Source of the DNA: NBML01 sp029939535
GTDB lineage: Bacteria > Desulfobacterota > Desulfobacteria > Desulfobacterales > Desulfobacteraceae
NCBI GenBank assembly: GCA_029939535.1
Contig: JAOZST010000074.1
Span: 1-16,622 of the forward strand
Reading direction: 5' to 3'
Length of the DNA stretch: 16,622 nucleotides
Under the pieces are notes generated by a model, which saw only the letters and a list, made by a program, of their open reading frames with translations, ran no database searches and was not told the origin of the DNA. A program made the position numbers and the translations under genes. Positions 1-7,394 of this stretch are shown piece by piece. Each line of letters opens with the position of its first letter. Position 1 is the first letter of the stretch.

Positions 1-1193
1 GCCACATTACCACCGCCAATGACAACCACTTTGCCGGAAAGTTTTTCAGCCTTGCCCATGGCAGCATCCCTCAGGAAATTGGTTCCCTTTAGCACGCCCT
101 CAAGGTCTTCACCTTTGACACCAAGCCCTCTTGAGCCATGGAGGCCAGTTGCCATAAAAATAGATGAATATCCATCAACCTTCAGGCTTTCAAGACTAAT
201 ATCCTTACCAAATTCCATTGAGGTTTTAATTTCAACACCCATTTTTTCAATGACGGCAATCTCTTTTTCCAGTTCAGCCTTGGGAAGCCTGTATTCAGGG
301 ATTCCCACTGCCATCATACCACCTTTGATTGGCAGTTTTTCAAATATGGTTACTCCATAGCCTTTTTGGGCCAGATAATAGGCAGCAGTCAAACCTGCCG
401 GACCTGATCCCACAATTGCAATTTTTTCATCCCGTTTTTCTGGAATTTCAGGGATAAAAGGATCATTTTCCCCCTCAAAATCCAGGTCAGCCAGATACCT
501 GTGAAGATATTGGATGGCCACGGGCTGGTCAGCATCCCCCCTTGTACAGACAGATTCACAGGGGTGATGGCATACCCGTCCGCAGGAACCTGGAAAAGGA
601 TGTTCCTGTTTAAATAATTTTAAGGCTTCATAATATTTTCCCTGGTTCATCAGGGCGATAAACCCCTGGATGGAAACATGGGCCGGACAGGTTGCCTTGC
701 ATGGGGCAACAGACCTCTTGGATATGCCATAGGCCCCTGGTATGGCCTGTTCATATTGTTTAAAGATTGCTTTTCGCAGGTCAAGTCCCTGGTTGTGTTC
801 GCTGGGTATTTCAACGGGGCAGACTTTGGTACATTCCCCGCATGATGTACATTTTAATAGATCAACAAACCTTGGAGATTCTTTTATCCTGGCCTTGAAG
901 TTTCCCTGTTCACCATCAAGTTCCAAAAGTTCCGTATTTGTTAACAACTCAATATTCAGATGCCGGCCGACCTCGACCAGTTTGGGTGAGATAACTCACA
1001 TGGTACAGTCATTGGTCGGAAATGTTTTATCCAGCTGAGCCATCATACCGCCAATGGCATATGATTTTTCAACCAGATAAACATAATAGCCTGAATTGGC
1101 AAGATCAATGGCAGACTGCATTCCTGCGATACCACCTCCAAGCACCATAACAGCGCCTGAAAGATCTTTTTTTGGTGTCAAATTTTGCATCAT
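1..1193 (-). CDS. HdrA/NfnB-like FAD and iron-sulfur oxidoreductase subunit, selenoprotein (3' end outside window)
   Basis: Probable electron-bifurcating or electron-transfer flavoprotein subunit of the heterodisulfide-reductase type in the cytoplasm. The visible 397 residues show an N-terminal FAD Rossmann motif GGGIAG (19-24); the HdrA signature NDCTM-U at 61-66, with U an in-frame TGA; a ferredoxin-like cluster CxxCxxCxxxCP (C115, C118, C121, C125); then an NfnB/GltD-type iron-sulfur region (C165, C169 and C204, C208, C212, C216); a second dinucleotide motif GSGPAG (262-267); and the start of a third, GGG (393-395). So an HdrA front end is fused to a GltD/NfnB-like module, as in the large HdrA-like proteins of sulfate reducers. 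I translated the whole frame from 1193 to 1 and the TGA is the only stop. Start chosen at ATG 1193 because GGAGG lies 8 bases upstream; a TTG at 1199 is only 2 bases from it. The C-terminus lies beyond position 1. Substrate partner unknown. Confidence 0.88.
972..990 (-). other. Candidate hairpin just 3' of the Sec UGA (possible bSECIS)
   Basis: In the mRNA, CUCACC pairs with GGU-C-GAG (one bulged C), giving a 6-bp stem with loop CAAACU, beginning 9 nt from the U of the UGA. Bacterial SECIS elements sit in this place but usually carry a G or GU in the apical loop, which this fold lacks. Alternative pairings put GGUC in the loop but have shorter stems. Position supports a SECIS role; the exact fold is not settled by eye. 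Confidence 0.35.
996..998 (-). other. Recoded UGA: predicted selenocysteine codon (residue 66)
   Basis: The TGA follows ACC ATG and is followed in frame by codons for VISPKLVEVGRH. In HdrA relatives this site reads NDC-x-M-C-x-x-x-PKLV, so the TGA replaces the conserved Cys. HdrA is a known Sec-containing family in methanogens and sulfate-reducing bacteria. The reading frame stays open for another 331 codons to the window edge, which argues against a true stop. No selA, selB, selC or selD gene is in the window. Confidence 0.85.
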
Positions 1194-1272
1194 CGTCAAA
1201 ACCTCCTAACCGTTTATTATAGCCTCATTATTTTAAGCTATTTCCTGACCGGTAACAAAAGGATTACCAGAA

Positions 1273-1332
1273 AAAGAGGCTCCGCCGCCAAAAAAGCCAT
1301 GACAAACAAAATAGGCTGTCTGGCACCTCTTT
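1273..1332 (-). other. Structured leader candidate (long-range 7-bp stem)
   Basis: In the transcript toward the HdrA-like gene, AAAGAGG (1332-1326) can pair with CCUCUUU (1279-1273). GCC/GGC pairing is possible just inside, together with two mutually exclusive inner helices, AGCC/GGCU and GACA/UGUC. The closing strand is followed by a U-rich run, giving a terminator-like 3' side about 75 bases before the start codon. I do not recognise a known riboswitch consensus. Confidence 0.25.
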
Positions 1333-1373
1333 CTATCCATGAAAAGCGATTTGATGAACTAAACTATTTATAA

Positions 1374-1386
1374 AATAACCGTTATT
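1374..1386. promoter_or_regulatory. 13-bp palindrome, possible operator
   Basis: AATAAC-C-GTTATT is a perfect inverted repeat of 6-bp arms. It lies about 13 bases downstream of the candidate -10 of the HdrA-like gene, where a repressor site would block early elongation. No regulator gene is adjacent, and a repeat this short can arise by chance in AT-rich DNA. Confidence 0.25.
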
Positions 1387-1521
1387 AGAACCCACCTTTA
1401 AGTAAAAAAATGGTATTTCTTTGTCAAGAATTATTTATTTCGCGTATAAGCATGGATATTCATTATTCTTTTAAAAAAAATTTTATGAATAATTTTATTC
1501 AGAAAAAATAGTGAACATTTT

Positions 1522-2847
1522 TTATTGGTTCTCATCATTTTTTTTGATTTTTTTCTGGAGATTCCCACCTGCTTCAAGAGCCTCGTTACTGGCATTCCAG
1601 GGAGCAATTTTTACTAGTAGAAACATTCCAGGCAGAGCAATCAGGGCACAGGTCAAATAAAAAATTTCCCACCCAAGATATTTTGCCATAAAGCCGGTAA
1701 TGGAAGCGGCAAACACGCTGGGGACAGCCATGAGGCTTGTTAAAAGGGCATATTGGGTGGCTGTAAACCGTTTATTGGTCTGAACAGCCATATAGGTAGC
1801 ATAGGCAGCCTGTCCCAGTCCTGTGGCAAAGAATTCAAAGCCCACAACACTTCCTAAAATTACCTGACGAAAATCCAGCCACAAAAGAGAATTTCTATCG
1901 ATCATGACCAAAACGGCAAAAAACGCTGTTGATACAGCCTGTAGAATACCAAATACCCACAAAGATTTTGCAATGCCCAGCCGAATCATTATAGAGCCCC
2001 CTATAAGTACCCCTCCAAAAAGACCAAACATGCCGATTCCCTTTACAATGACAAAGTATTCTGTTTTTGAAAATCCCATTTTAAGGATAAAGGGGATGGT
2101 CATGGCACCGGCCATGTTGTCCCCTATTTTATACAAAAGGATAAAAAGCAGAACCAAAAGAGCTCCATGGCGTTTAAAAAATTCCATAAAGGGTTCCACA
2201 ATGGCTTCCTTCAAAGAAACCGGAGGGGTTTCCGCGACAACAGGTTCGGAAACCAGAAGGCAGGTGATTATACCAATCCCCATCATCAAGGCCAGGAGGA
2301 TATGGATACTTGCCCATGAAAAACCCCATTCAGTAAGCAGGGAAAGCCCCACTGAAACATACATACCCAGGCGCCAGGCATTCATCCAGACCCCGGTACC
2401 AAATCCCAGTTCATCGGTTGTCAGGTATTCCCTGCGAAAGGCATCCAGGGCAATGTCCTGACTTGCCCCGAAAAAATTGATACACAAACCCATGATCATG
2501 ATCCAGAAAAGAGATTTTCCAGGATCAAATTGTCCCATAAGGGCAATACTGATTAAAAGTCCCAGCTGGGCAATGAGTATCCATCCCCTTCGCCGGCCCA
2601 GGAAACCAGGCACATACCCGTCCATCAAGGGCGACCATACAAATTTAAGTGTATAGGGCAGGCCCAGAGCAGAAAACATGCCAATGGTGGCAAGATCCAC
2701 ATTGGACTCTGTCATCCATAGTTTTAAAACATCCTTGATAATATAAAAGGGAAAGCCTGAAGAAAAGCCGAAAAACAGCATGACCAGCATTTTCCAGGAC
2801 AGCATGGTTTTAAGAATCTGAGTAAAAGAGGGGCCTTGCTTATTCAT
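1522..2847 (-). CDS. ampG: AmpG-like muropeptide/MFS permease
   Basis: Inner-membrane major facilitator predicted to import anhydromuropeptides from the periplasm for peptidoglycan recycling. The 441-residue protein has the typical AmpG opening (FGFSSGFPFYI, then GLPYTLKFVWSPLMDGYVP and GRRRGW) and about 12 hydrophobic segments, ending in a short basic tail. It starts at ATG 2847 with a weak AGGAT about 10 bases upstream. It lies 42 bases after the metallo-hydrolase gene on the same strand and is probably co-transcribed with it. No beta-lactamase, AmpD or NagZ gene is visible nearby, so the link to recycling rests on family membership alone. A related sugar or peptide MFS permease is the main alternative. 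Confidence 0.85.
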   Translation of the reverse strand: MNKQGPSFTQILKTMLSWKMLVMLFFGFSSGFPFYIIKDVLKLWMTESNVDLATIGMFSALGLPYTLKFVWSPLMDGYVPGFLGRRRGWILIAQLGLLISIALMGQFDPGKSLFWIMIMGLCINFFGASQDIALDAFRREYLTTDELGFGTGVWMNAWRLGMYVSVGLSLLTEWGFSWASIHILLALMMGIGIITCLLVSEPVVAETPPVSLKEAIVEPFMEFFKRHGALLVLLFILLYKIGDNMAGAMTIPFILKMGFSKTEYFVIVKGIGMFGLFGGVLIGGSIMIRLGIAKSLWVFGILQAVSTAFFAVLVMIDRNSLLWLDFRQVILGSVVGFEFFATGLGQAAYATYMAVQTNKRFTATQYALLTSLMAVPSVFAASITGFMAKYLGWEIFYLTCALIALPGMFLLVKIAPWNASNEALEAGGNLQKKIKKNDENQ

Positions 2848-2889
2848 GGCCTGGAAGATCCTGAAAAAATGACAAAGGTGATGGAAAAA

Positions 2890-3765
2890 TCAAAGAACGA
2901 TTTCAAAATCATAGGACACGGCAAAACAATCAATTGAGCTGTTTTTTTGATCTGCCTGGATTTTATCTTTTGACTGGATTTTCTTTTCAAAAAAAAGCCT
3001 GCTATCTTTTACAATTTCATCCATCTGGTCATCTGTCCGGTCCTGGTTTAAATGGATCAAGCCCAGTTTTTTAACCCGGGCTTTTAAAGCAAGATCCAGC
3101 ACATCTGGTATGGAGGAATGCCCCCACCCTGTCCTGCAACCATATTCTTCAATGGTATACTCTGCATCATGAAACAATAGAGAGGCATTTTCCACAAATT
3201 TTATATACTCTTCCAGCTTTTTGCTCTGGGGATGGGCAAACCCAAGTTCATTGTCAGTTAAAAACACAAAACTCTTGTCATCTTCTGTGAATTTATATCC
3301 CATGGATCCCTGGGAATGACTTGTGGGAATCATATCAATACTTAAGGAACCGATTTGAAAACTATTATTTAAAGAGTCATCAAAGAGAATATCAGCCCTG
3401 AAATCCTTGAGAGGAACAGGGAAAAAAGGAGGTTTAAGAACTTCATTGAACACGCCTTTTGTATTAATACCGGCAAATTTACGGTCCTGAACAAAAACCC
3501 GTGTATTACTGTAAAGCAGGGGTTTAAAAAATGCAATGCCCATAATGTGATCCCAGTGGGTATGAGTCAAAAGCAGATAATACTCTGATTTTTTTCTTTC
3601 CAGCAAAGACCTGCCCAGCCGCCTGATCCCGGTGCCGGCATCAATTATAACGATTTCTCCTGTCTTCGCTATAACTTCAATGCAGGTGGTATCTCCACCA
3701 TACTTTATATATTCCTTCCCTGATACAGGTATAGATCCCCTGGAACCCCAACATTTAATATACAT
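2890..3765 (-). CDS. Metallo-beta-lactamase-fold hydrolase
   Basis: Cytoplasmic MBL-fold metal-dependent hydrolase of 291 residues, close to the TaR3/PhnP/RNase Z-like branch. It opens with the typical CWGSRGSIPVSG and carries the metal motif HTHWDH at residues 68-73. Further metal-ligand candidates follow: the His in SHSQGS, the Asp in FLTDNE, FHDAEY, and GWGHSS near the C-terminus. The start at ATG 3765 is preferred to an upstream TTG (3804) because AGGAG lies 4 bases before it and the protein then begins exactly at the conserved strand MYIKCWGS. No signal peptide. The substrate cannot be read from sequence; relatives act on phosphodiesters or RNA. The AmpG-like gene follows. Confidence 0.85.
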   Translation of the reverse strand: MYIKCWGSRGSIPVSGKEYIKYGGDTTCIEVIAKTGEIVIIDAGTGIRRLGRSLLERKKSEYYLLLTHTHWDHIMGIAFFKPLLYSNTRVFVQDRKFAGINTKGVFNEVLKPPFFPVPLKDFRADILFDDSLNNSFQIGSLSIDMIPTSHSQGSMGYKFTEDDKSFVFLTDNELGFAHPQSKKLEEYIKFVENASLLFHDAEYTIEEYGCRTGWGHSSIPDVLDLALKARVKKLGLIHLNQDRTDDQMDEIVKDSRLFFEKKIQSKDKIQADQKNSSIDCFAVSYDFEIVL

Positions 3766-4075
3766 ACTTCTCCTGTGGAACAACAAAAAATTAGAGCCTG
3801 CCAAACAAAATATGTTTTCATAGAATCATATGAATCTCCACAGAAATCAATATTTTTTTTGATTTTCCGCAAATTATAGGCAGTTGGGCTTCAATATTTT
3901 ATTCCGGGTTTATTTTTTTTTGTAAATCGCCTTTTGTTACTCATTTTAAAAATAGTTTAAAATTACCAAACTTTTTTGATTCACATATTGACATCCCGGC
4001 TTATTTTGCTTAGGAAAATACTTGCACAAATCCTGATATAGACAATAAACATTTATGTAAAAGGGGATTTAATAA
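3766..4075. promoter_or_regulatory. Divergent intergenic region between hydrolase and acyl-CoA dehydrogenase
   Basis: This 310-base AT-rich gap holds no gene that I can support. Toward the minus-strand hydrolase it contains a perfect -10 (TATAAT, plus-strand 3873-3878) without a good -35. Toward the plus-strand dehydrogenase it contains TTGACA at 3988-3993, 17 bases from a mediocre TAGGAA. A GGGG-type ribosome site lies about 9 bases before ATG 4076. Both promoters are therefore suggestions only. Confidence 0.3.
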
Positions 4076-5923
4076 ATGGCACAGCTTATCGCAGACAGAA
4101 GAGATGTGGACTTTGTATTGCATGAACAAATTGGAATGGTCAACCATGAATTATTTGAAGAGTTTAACAAAAAAACAGTGGACCTGATTGTTTCTGAGGC
4201 CAGAAACCTTTCCATTAAAGAGATTTTACCCACGTTCAAAGACGGGGATGAAATCGGATGTATCCTTGAAGATGGCAAAGTCACTGTACCAGAGTCTTTT
4301 CAGCGTGCCTGGAAACTATATTGTGAGGGAGAATGGCTGGCCATGTGCGATGATCCCGAGGTGGGGGGCCAGGGAATGCCCAGAACCGTGGGATGTGCTG
4401 CCCTTGAATATATGATTGGCGCAAACTCGGCCTTTATGCTCTATTACGGCATGACCCACGGAGCTGCCAAACTGGTTGAGGCCTTTGGAAACAAAACCCA
4501 GAAAAAACTTTATATGAAAAAAATGTTTGCCGGTGAATGGGGCGGCACCATGCTTTTGACGGAATCTGATGCTGGATCGGATCTGGGTACCCTCACCACC
4601 GTTGCTGTTAAAAAAGAGGATGGAACCTATGCCATCCAGGGGTCTAAAATTTTTATATCTGCAGGAGAACATGATCTGTGTGAAAATATCATCCACCCTG
4701 TCCTTGCCAGGATTGAAGGCGCACCTGCAGGTACCAGGGGGATTTCCCTTTTCCTGGCCCCCAAATACCGGGTCAATGAAGATGGGAGTCTGGGAGAATT
4801 CAACAATGTGATCTGCACAGGACTGGAAAAGAAAATGGGCATCCACGGCAATGCAACTGCCTCCCTCTCTCTGGGTGAAAAAGGCGAATGCATCGGCACC
4901 CTGCTGGGAGAAGAAAACAGAGGCATACCTGAAATGTTCCAGATGATGAATGAAGCCCGGGCCTTTGTTGGTATGCAGGGATTTGCCGTTGCATCTGCTT
5001 CCTATATGTATGCCCTGGAATATGCCAGGACCCGGATACAGGGAAGACACCTGACCGCAGGAAAAGACAGAACCGCTAGAAGTGTGCCCATTATCCAGCA
5101 CCCGGATGTAAAACGCCAGCTACTGAATATGAAAGCCTATACCGAGGGTATGCGCTCATTGATCTATTATTATGGTAAATGTTCCGACATTGTCCATACC
5201 ACGGATGATGAAACCCTGAAAAAAAACACGGCCGCACTCATTGAAGTTTTAACCCCCATTGTCAAGGGCTATGTCACGGACAAGTCCCTGGAAGTCTGCT
5301 CCCACGGGGTTCAGGTCTACGGGGGGTATGGATATATCCGGGAATTTCCAGTGGAGCAGCTCATGAGAGACTCCAGAATTTTCATGATCTACGAAGGCAC
5401 CAACGGAATCCAGGCCATGGATCTTCTGGGCCGAAAACTTTCCATGAACCAGGGGAAATCCTTTGAATACTTCCTTGACCAAATTAAAAAAACCATCCAT
5501 GATGCCAGGGAGGTAGAAGGAGTTAAAGAGCTTGCTGATAAAGTTTCCCATGGACTTTCACGTTTTACAGAACTTTCTAAAATAATTGGCCAGAGGTCTA
5601 GATCAGACCAGGTTCTCAATGCCTATGGTTTTGCACATCCCTTCCTTGAAATCACAGGGGATATAACCTTTGCCTGGATGCATTTGTGGAGGGCAAGCAT
5701 TGCTGCCCCCAAGCTTGCAAAGAAAGCAGGCAGTCTTGACAGGGATGCTGTTGCCAAGAAAGCCTTAAAAAACAAGGATGCAGCCTTTTATGCAGGTCAG
5801 ATGCAGTCAGCAAAATTTTTTATTAATATCCTTCTTCCCCAGACCTATGGTAAGATGGATGCCATCCTGGAGGGTGACACCTGTATAGAGGATATTATGG
5901 ATGTCTCCTTCGGTTCTAAATGA
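4076..5923 (+). CDS. Acyl-CoA dehydrogenase (DmdC-type, long form)
   Basis: FAD-dependent acyl-CoA dehydrogenase, oxidising an acyl-CoA to the enoyl-CoA in the cytoplasm and passing electrons to ETF. At 615 residues it is far longer than the usual ~380 because it has the extra C-terminal domain (about 470-600) found in the DmdC (3-methylmercaptopropionyl-CoA dehydrogenase)-like branch. Seen motifs: the flavin/substrate stretch LLTESDAGSD, KIFISAGEHD, the C-terminal VQVYGGYGYIREFPVEQLMRD, and IYEGTNGIQ with the presumed catalytic base Glu440. It starts with ATG 4076 after AAGGGG. No ETF, thiolase or CoA ligase is next to it, so the acyl chain is unknown; fatty-acid or dicarboxylic acyl-CoAs are as likely as a thioether. 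Its stop codon is embedded in a hairpin repeat. Confidence 0.92.
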   Translation: MAQLIADRRDVDFVLHEQIGMVNHELFEEFNKKTVDLIVSEARNLSIKEILPTFKDGDEIGCILEDGKVTVPESFQRAWKLYCEGEWLAMCDDPEVGGQGMPRTVGCAALEYMIGANSAFMLYYGMTHGAAKLVEAFGNKTQKKLYMKKMFAGEWGGTMLLTESDAGSDLGTLTTVAVKKEDGTYAIQGSKIFISAGEHDLCENIIHPVLARIEGAPAGTRGISLFLAPKYRVNEDGSLGEFNNVICTGLEKKMGIHGNATASLSLGEKGECIGTLLGEENRGIPEMFQMMNEARAFVGMQGFAVASASYMYALEYARTRIQGRHLTAGKDRTARSVPIIQHPDVKRQLLNMKAYTEGMRSLIYYYGKCSDIVHTTDDETLKKNTAALIEVLTPIVKGYVTDKSLEVCSHGVQVYGGYGYIREFPVEQLMRDSRIFMIYEGTNGIQAMDLLGRKLSMNQGKSFEYFLDQIKKTIHDAREVEGVKELADKVSHGLSRFTELSKIIGQRSRSDQVLNAYGFAHPFLEITGDITFAWMHLWRASIAAPKLAKKAGSLDRDAVAKKALKNKDAAFYAGQMQSAKFFINILLPQTYGKMDAILEGDTCIEDIMDVSFGSK

Positions 5924-5961
5924 ACCTGGTTCTAAATAGAACCTGATTCTAAATAAAACCG
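5912..5961 (+). repeat. Three tandem 16-17 bp hairpin repeats over the acyl-CoA dehydrogenase stop codon
   Basis: Units are GGTTCTAAATGAACCT (5912-5927), GGTTCTAAATAGAACCT (5928-5944) and GATTCTAAATAAAACCG (5945-5961). The first two are themselves inverted repeats, GGTTC with GAACC around an AT-rich loop. The last sense codons GGT TCT AAA and the stop TGA belong to unit 1, and in-phase TAG and TAA triplets occur at the matching place in units 2 and 3. Confidence 0.85.
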
Positions 5962-5973
5962 GGGATGAACTTA

Positions 5974-5994
5974 GCGCGCTATCGCGCGAGCTTT
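5974..5994 (+). terminator. Possible terminator of the acyl-CoA dehydrogenase transcript
   Basis: GCGCG-CTAT-CGCGC (5974-5987) forms a short all-GC stem followed by GAGCTTTT. The U-tract is only 4 long and offset by 4 bases, so termination would be weak. The tandem hairpins just upstream may add to it. Confidence 0.4.
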
Positions 5995-6057
5995 TAGCCA
6001 TTAGCTGTTGGCAGTTAGCTAAAGCCTAATGGCTAACAGCTAAATGCAAATTCCTAT
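5989..6057 (+). repeat. Dispersed hairpin repeat, copy 1
   Basis: Copy of an element also present at 12726-12788 in the same orientation; both run from AGCTTT to AAATTCCTAT. It folds with an 11-bp perfect stem, TTAGCCATTAG (5994-6004) with CTAATGGCTAA (6026-6036). It can instead form TAGCTGTTGGC with GCTAACAGCTA (one G-U). It resembles REP/MITE-like intergenic repeats. It carries no coding capacity. Confidence 0.8.
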
Positions 6058-6060
6058 ACT
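6033..6060 (+). promoter_or_regulatory. Candidate promoter of the transporter/phosphorelay operon
   Basis: TATACT (6055-6060, five of six matches to TATAAT) lies 16 bases after CTAACA (6033-6038, four of six matches to TTGACA). Transcription would begin near 6067, before the GGAGG at 6081. The -35 is inside the repeat element, so the repeat may supply the promoter. Read by eye only. Confidence 0.35.
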
Positions 6061-6089
6061 TTAAAATAAAAAATTATCCGGGAGGACAC

Positions 6090-6392
6090 ATGCTTGATTA
6101 TCTTAAAAAAACACTTCTAACCGGTGTGGGGCTGGCCTTGAAATCCAAAAGCGAAATTGAGGAACTGGCAAAGGAGTTTGCCGAACACTCCAAGATGAGC
6201 CAGGGGGAAGCAAAGGAATTTCTCAATGAATGCCAGCAAAAATATGAGGATGCCAAATCAGGCCTTGACAAAAGAATAGAAACTGCCATTGAAAAAATAC
6301 TGGTCAAACTGGATCTGCCGACACGGTCTGATATCAAAACCCTGAACCAGCGCATTGACAAGCTGACTGAAAAAATAAATTCAAAAGAATAA
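6090..6392 (+). CDS. Phasin-like small helical protein
   Basis: A 100-residue, highly charged, almost wholly alpha-helical protein with no signal peptide. It resembles the phasin/PhaF-PhaI-like (polyhydroxyalkanoate granule-associated) family: an amphipathic N-terminus (LKKTLLTGVGLALKSK), a central KEFAEHSKMSQGEAKEFL segment, and a C-terminal heptad-like coiled coil (about 75-98). The start ATG 6090 follows an excellent GGAGG 4 bases away. It is the first gene of the operon, 16 bases before the binding-protein gene. No PHA synthase is in the window, so a granule role is uncertain. Alternatives are a small coiled-coil scaffold or a ubiquinone-biosynthesis accessory-like protein. Confidence 0.65.
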   Translation: MLDYLKKTLLTGVGLALKSKSEIEELAKEFAEHSKMSQGEAKEFLNECQQKYEDAKSGLDKRIETAIEKILVKLDLPTRSDIKTLNQRIDKLTEKINSKE

Positions 6393-6408
6393 GATCAGAG
6401 AAATATTT

Positions 6409-7392
6409 ATGGGGGAAAATCTGAATATTCGCATAGGACATTTAAAAATTGTGGATCACCTGGTCCTGGGTTATTCTGTTTTCCGGTGTAATAGCGATTA
6501 TCATGAAGACCATGGATTAGGGGACTCAACCCTTGAAAACATTCCCATGAATTCATGGGAACAGATCAGTGACGGCCTGAAGCAGGGCAATCTCCACGGT
6601 GCTTTTATAAGTTCCCCCCTGGCCATGGATTTGTTTGCCTCTGGTCTTGATATCTCTTTTTTAATGTTTGTCCACAGGTCCGGCAGTTTGATAGTAAAAA
6701 ACAAAAAAAATCCCCTGAAAAACATTTCAGATTTAAAAGGAAAAACCCTTTTGATACCCCATGAATTGTCTGTGCAGCACATGCTGCTCCATAAGCTTCT
6801 GGCAGCCGCAAACCTGGAATTAGATTCCTCCAATGCAGGGGATTCAGATATTGCAAACAGCCTGGCGCGGACAGAGTCAACAAGCCCTGTCCTCATGCCT
6901 GAAATGCTTGAAAATGATGAAGACAGTGACATAGGAGGCTTTATGGTTGCAGAACCCTATGGCAGCCAAGCCATTGCCATGGGAATTGGAGAAAGGCTCT
7001 GCACCTCTGACAGTCTGTGGAAGGACCACCCCTGTTGCGGACTTGTGGTACAAAAAGGTTTTGCAGCATCCCATGAAAATATTATAGAAAAATTGGTTTG
7101 CCATTTTTTTCAATCTGCAAAACAACTTAATGATATGATCCTTGATAACCAAACAAATGAAAAGGGGCTTGATTGGGCAGAAAATTTTCTTGACCAGGAC
7201 AGGGATATAGTGAGGCAGTCACTTTTTAACAATAATGTAAACTTTAATCCAAAAATGCTAATACCTGACAGGGAAAAACTTGATATAATTCAAAACTATA
7301 TGACAGGGACCATGGGTGTGATGCCCCGGACAATCGACCTGGATTCATTCCTTAACCCTGGCTATGCGATAAAGGCTGTATCGGAAATCTGA
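6409..7392 (+). CDS. Cytoplasmic NrtA/NasS-like ligand-binding protein
   Basis: A 327-residue periplasmic-binding-protein-fold protein of the NrtA/CmpA/SsuA superfamily, but with no signal peptide, so it should stay in the cytoplasm. It aligns along its length with the binding domain of the receiver fusion (10220-11596): GHLKIVDHLVLG near the start, W50, SPLAMDLF, H118 and H124 in HELSVQHMLLHK, GGFMVAEPYGSQAIA, and DHPCC at 206-210. W50 and H124 sit where NrtA relatives place ligand-contacting Trp and His. By analogy with NasS, a cytoplasmic NrtA homolog that senses nitrate, it is best read as an intracellular sensor rather than a transport component. Gap to the ATPase gene is 2 bases. Ligand unknown; nitrate is only one possibility. 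Confidence 0.75.
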   Translation: MGENLNIRIGHLKIVDHLVLGYSVFRCNSDYHEDHGLGDSTLENIPMNSWEQISDGLKQGNLHGAFISSPLAMDLFASGLDISFLMFVHRSGSLIVKNKKNPLKNISDLKGKTLLIPHELSVQHMLLHKLLAAANLELDSSNAGDSDIANSLARTESTSPVLMPEMLENDEDSDIGGFMVAEPYGSQAIAMGIGERLCTSDSLWKDHPCCGLVVQKGFAASHENIIEKLVCHFFQSAKQLNDMILDNQTNEKGLDWAENFLDQDRDIVRQSLFNNNVNFNPKMLIPDREKLDIIQNYMTGTMGVMPRTIDLDSFLNPGYAIKAVSEI

Positions 7393-7394
7393 CA

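Larger units (their letters stand above)
1194..1521 (-). promoter_or_regulatory. Intergenic leader/promoter region of the HdrA-like gene
   Basis: This 328-base AT-rich gap holds no convincing gene. Reading toward the HdrA-like gene it has a perfect TTGACA (1422-1427), 17 bases from a poor -10 (TACTTA, 1399-1404). Then come a 13-bp palindrome (1374-1386), a long-range 7-bp stem (1273-1332) and the GGAGG of the HdrA-like gene (1202-1206). Near 1462-1493 an AT-rich inverted repeat ATTATTC/GAATAAT lies just past the AmpG-like gene and could end its transcript, though it is weak. Promoter assignment is tentative because the -10 is poor. Confidence 0.35.

Noticed and set aside
996..998. In-frame TGA read as a nonsense mutation (pseudogene) in the HdrA-like gene
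   Set aside because: It falls exactly at the Cys/Sec site of the HdrA motif, and the frame stays intact and motif-rich on both sides.
1904..2461. 185-codon open frame opposite the AmpG-like gene
   Set aside because: Antisense shadow with no recognisable motif; the minus-strand frame is clearly the gene.
4316..5101. 261-codon open frame on the minus strand inside the acyl-CoA dehydrogenase gene
   Set aside because: It is antisense to a well-conserved enzyme, lacks a ribosome site and its His/Phe/Gly-rich composition is what the opposite strand of this gene produces.
5912..5961. Tandem repeats as a small CRISPR array
   Set aside because: Units abut with no spacers, are only 16-17 bp, and no cas gene is present.
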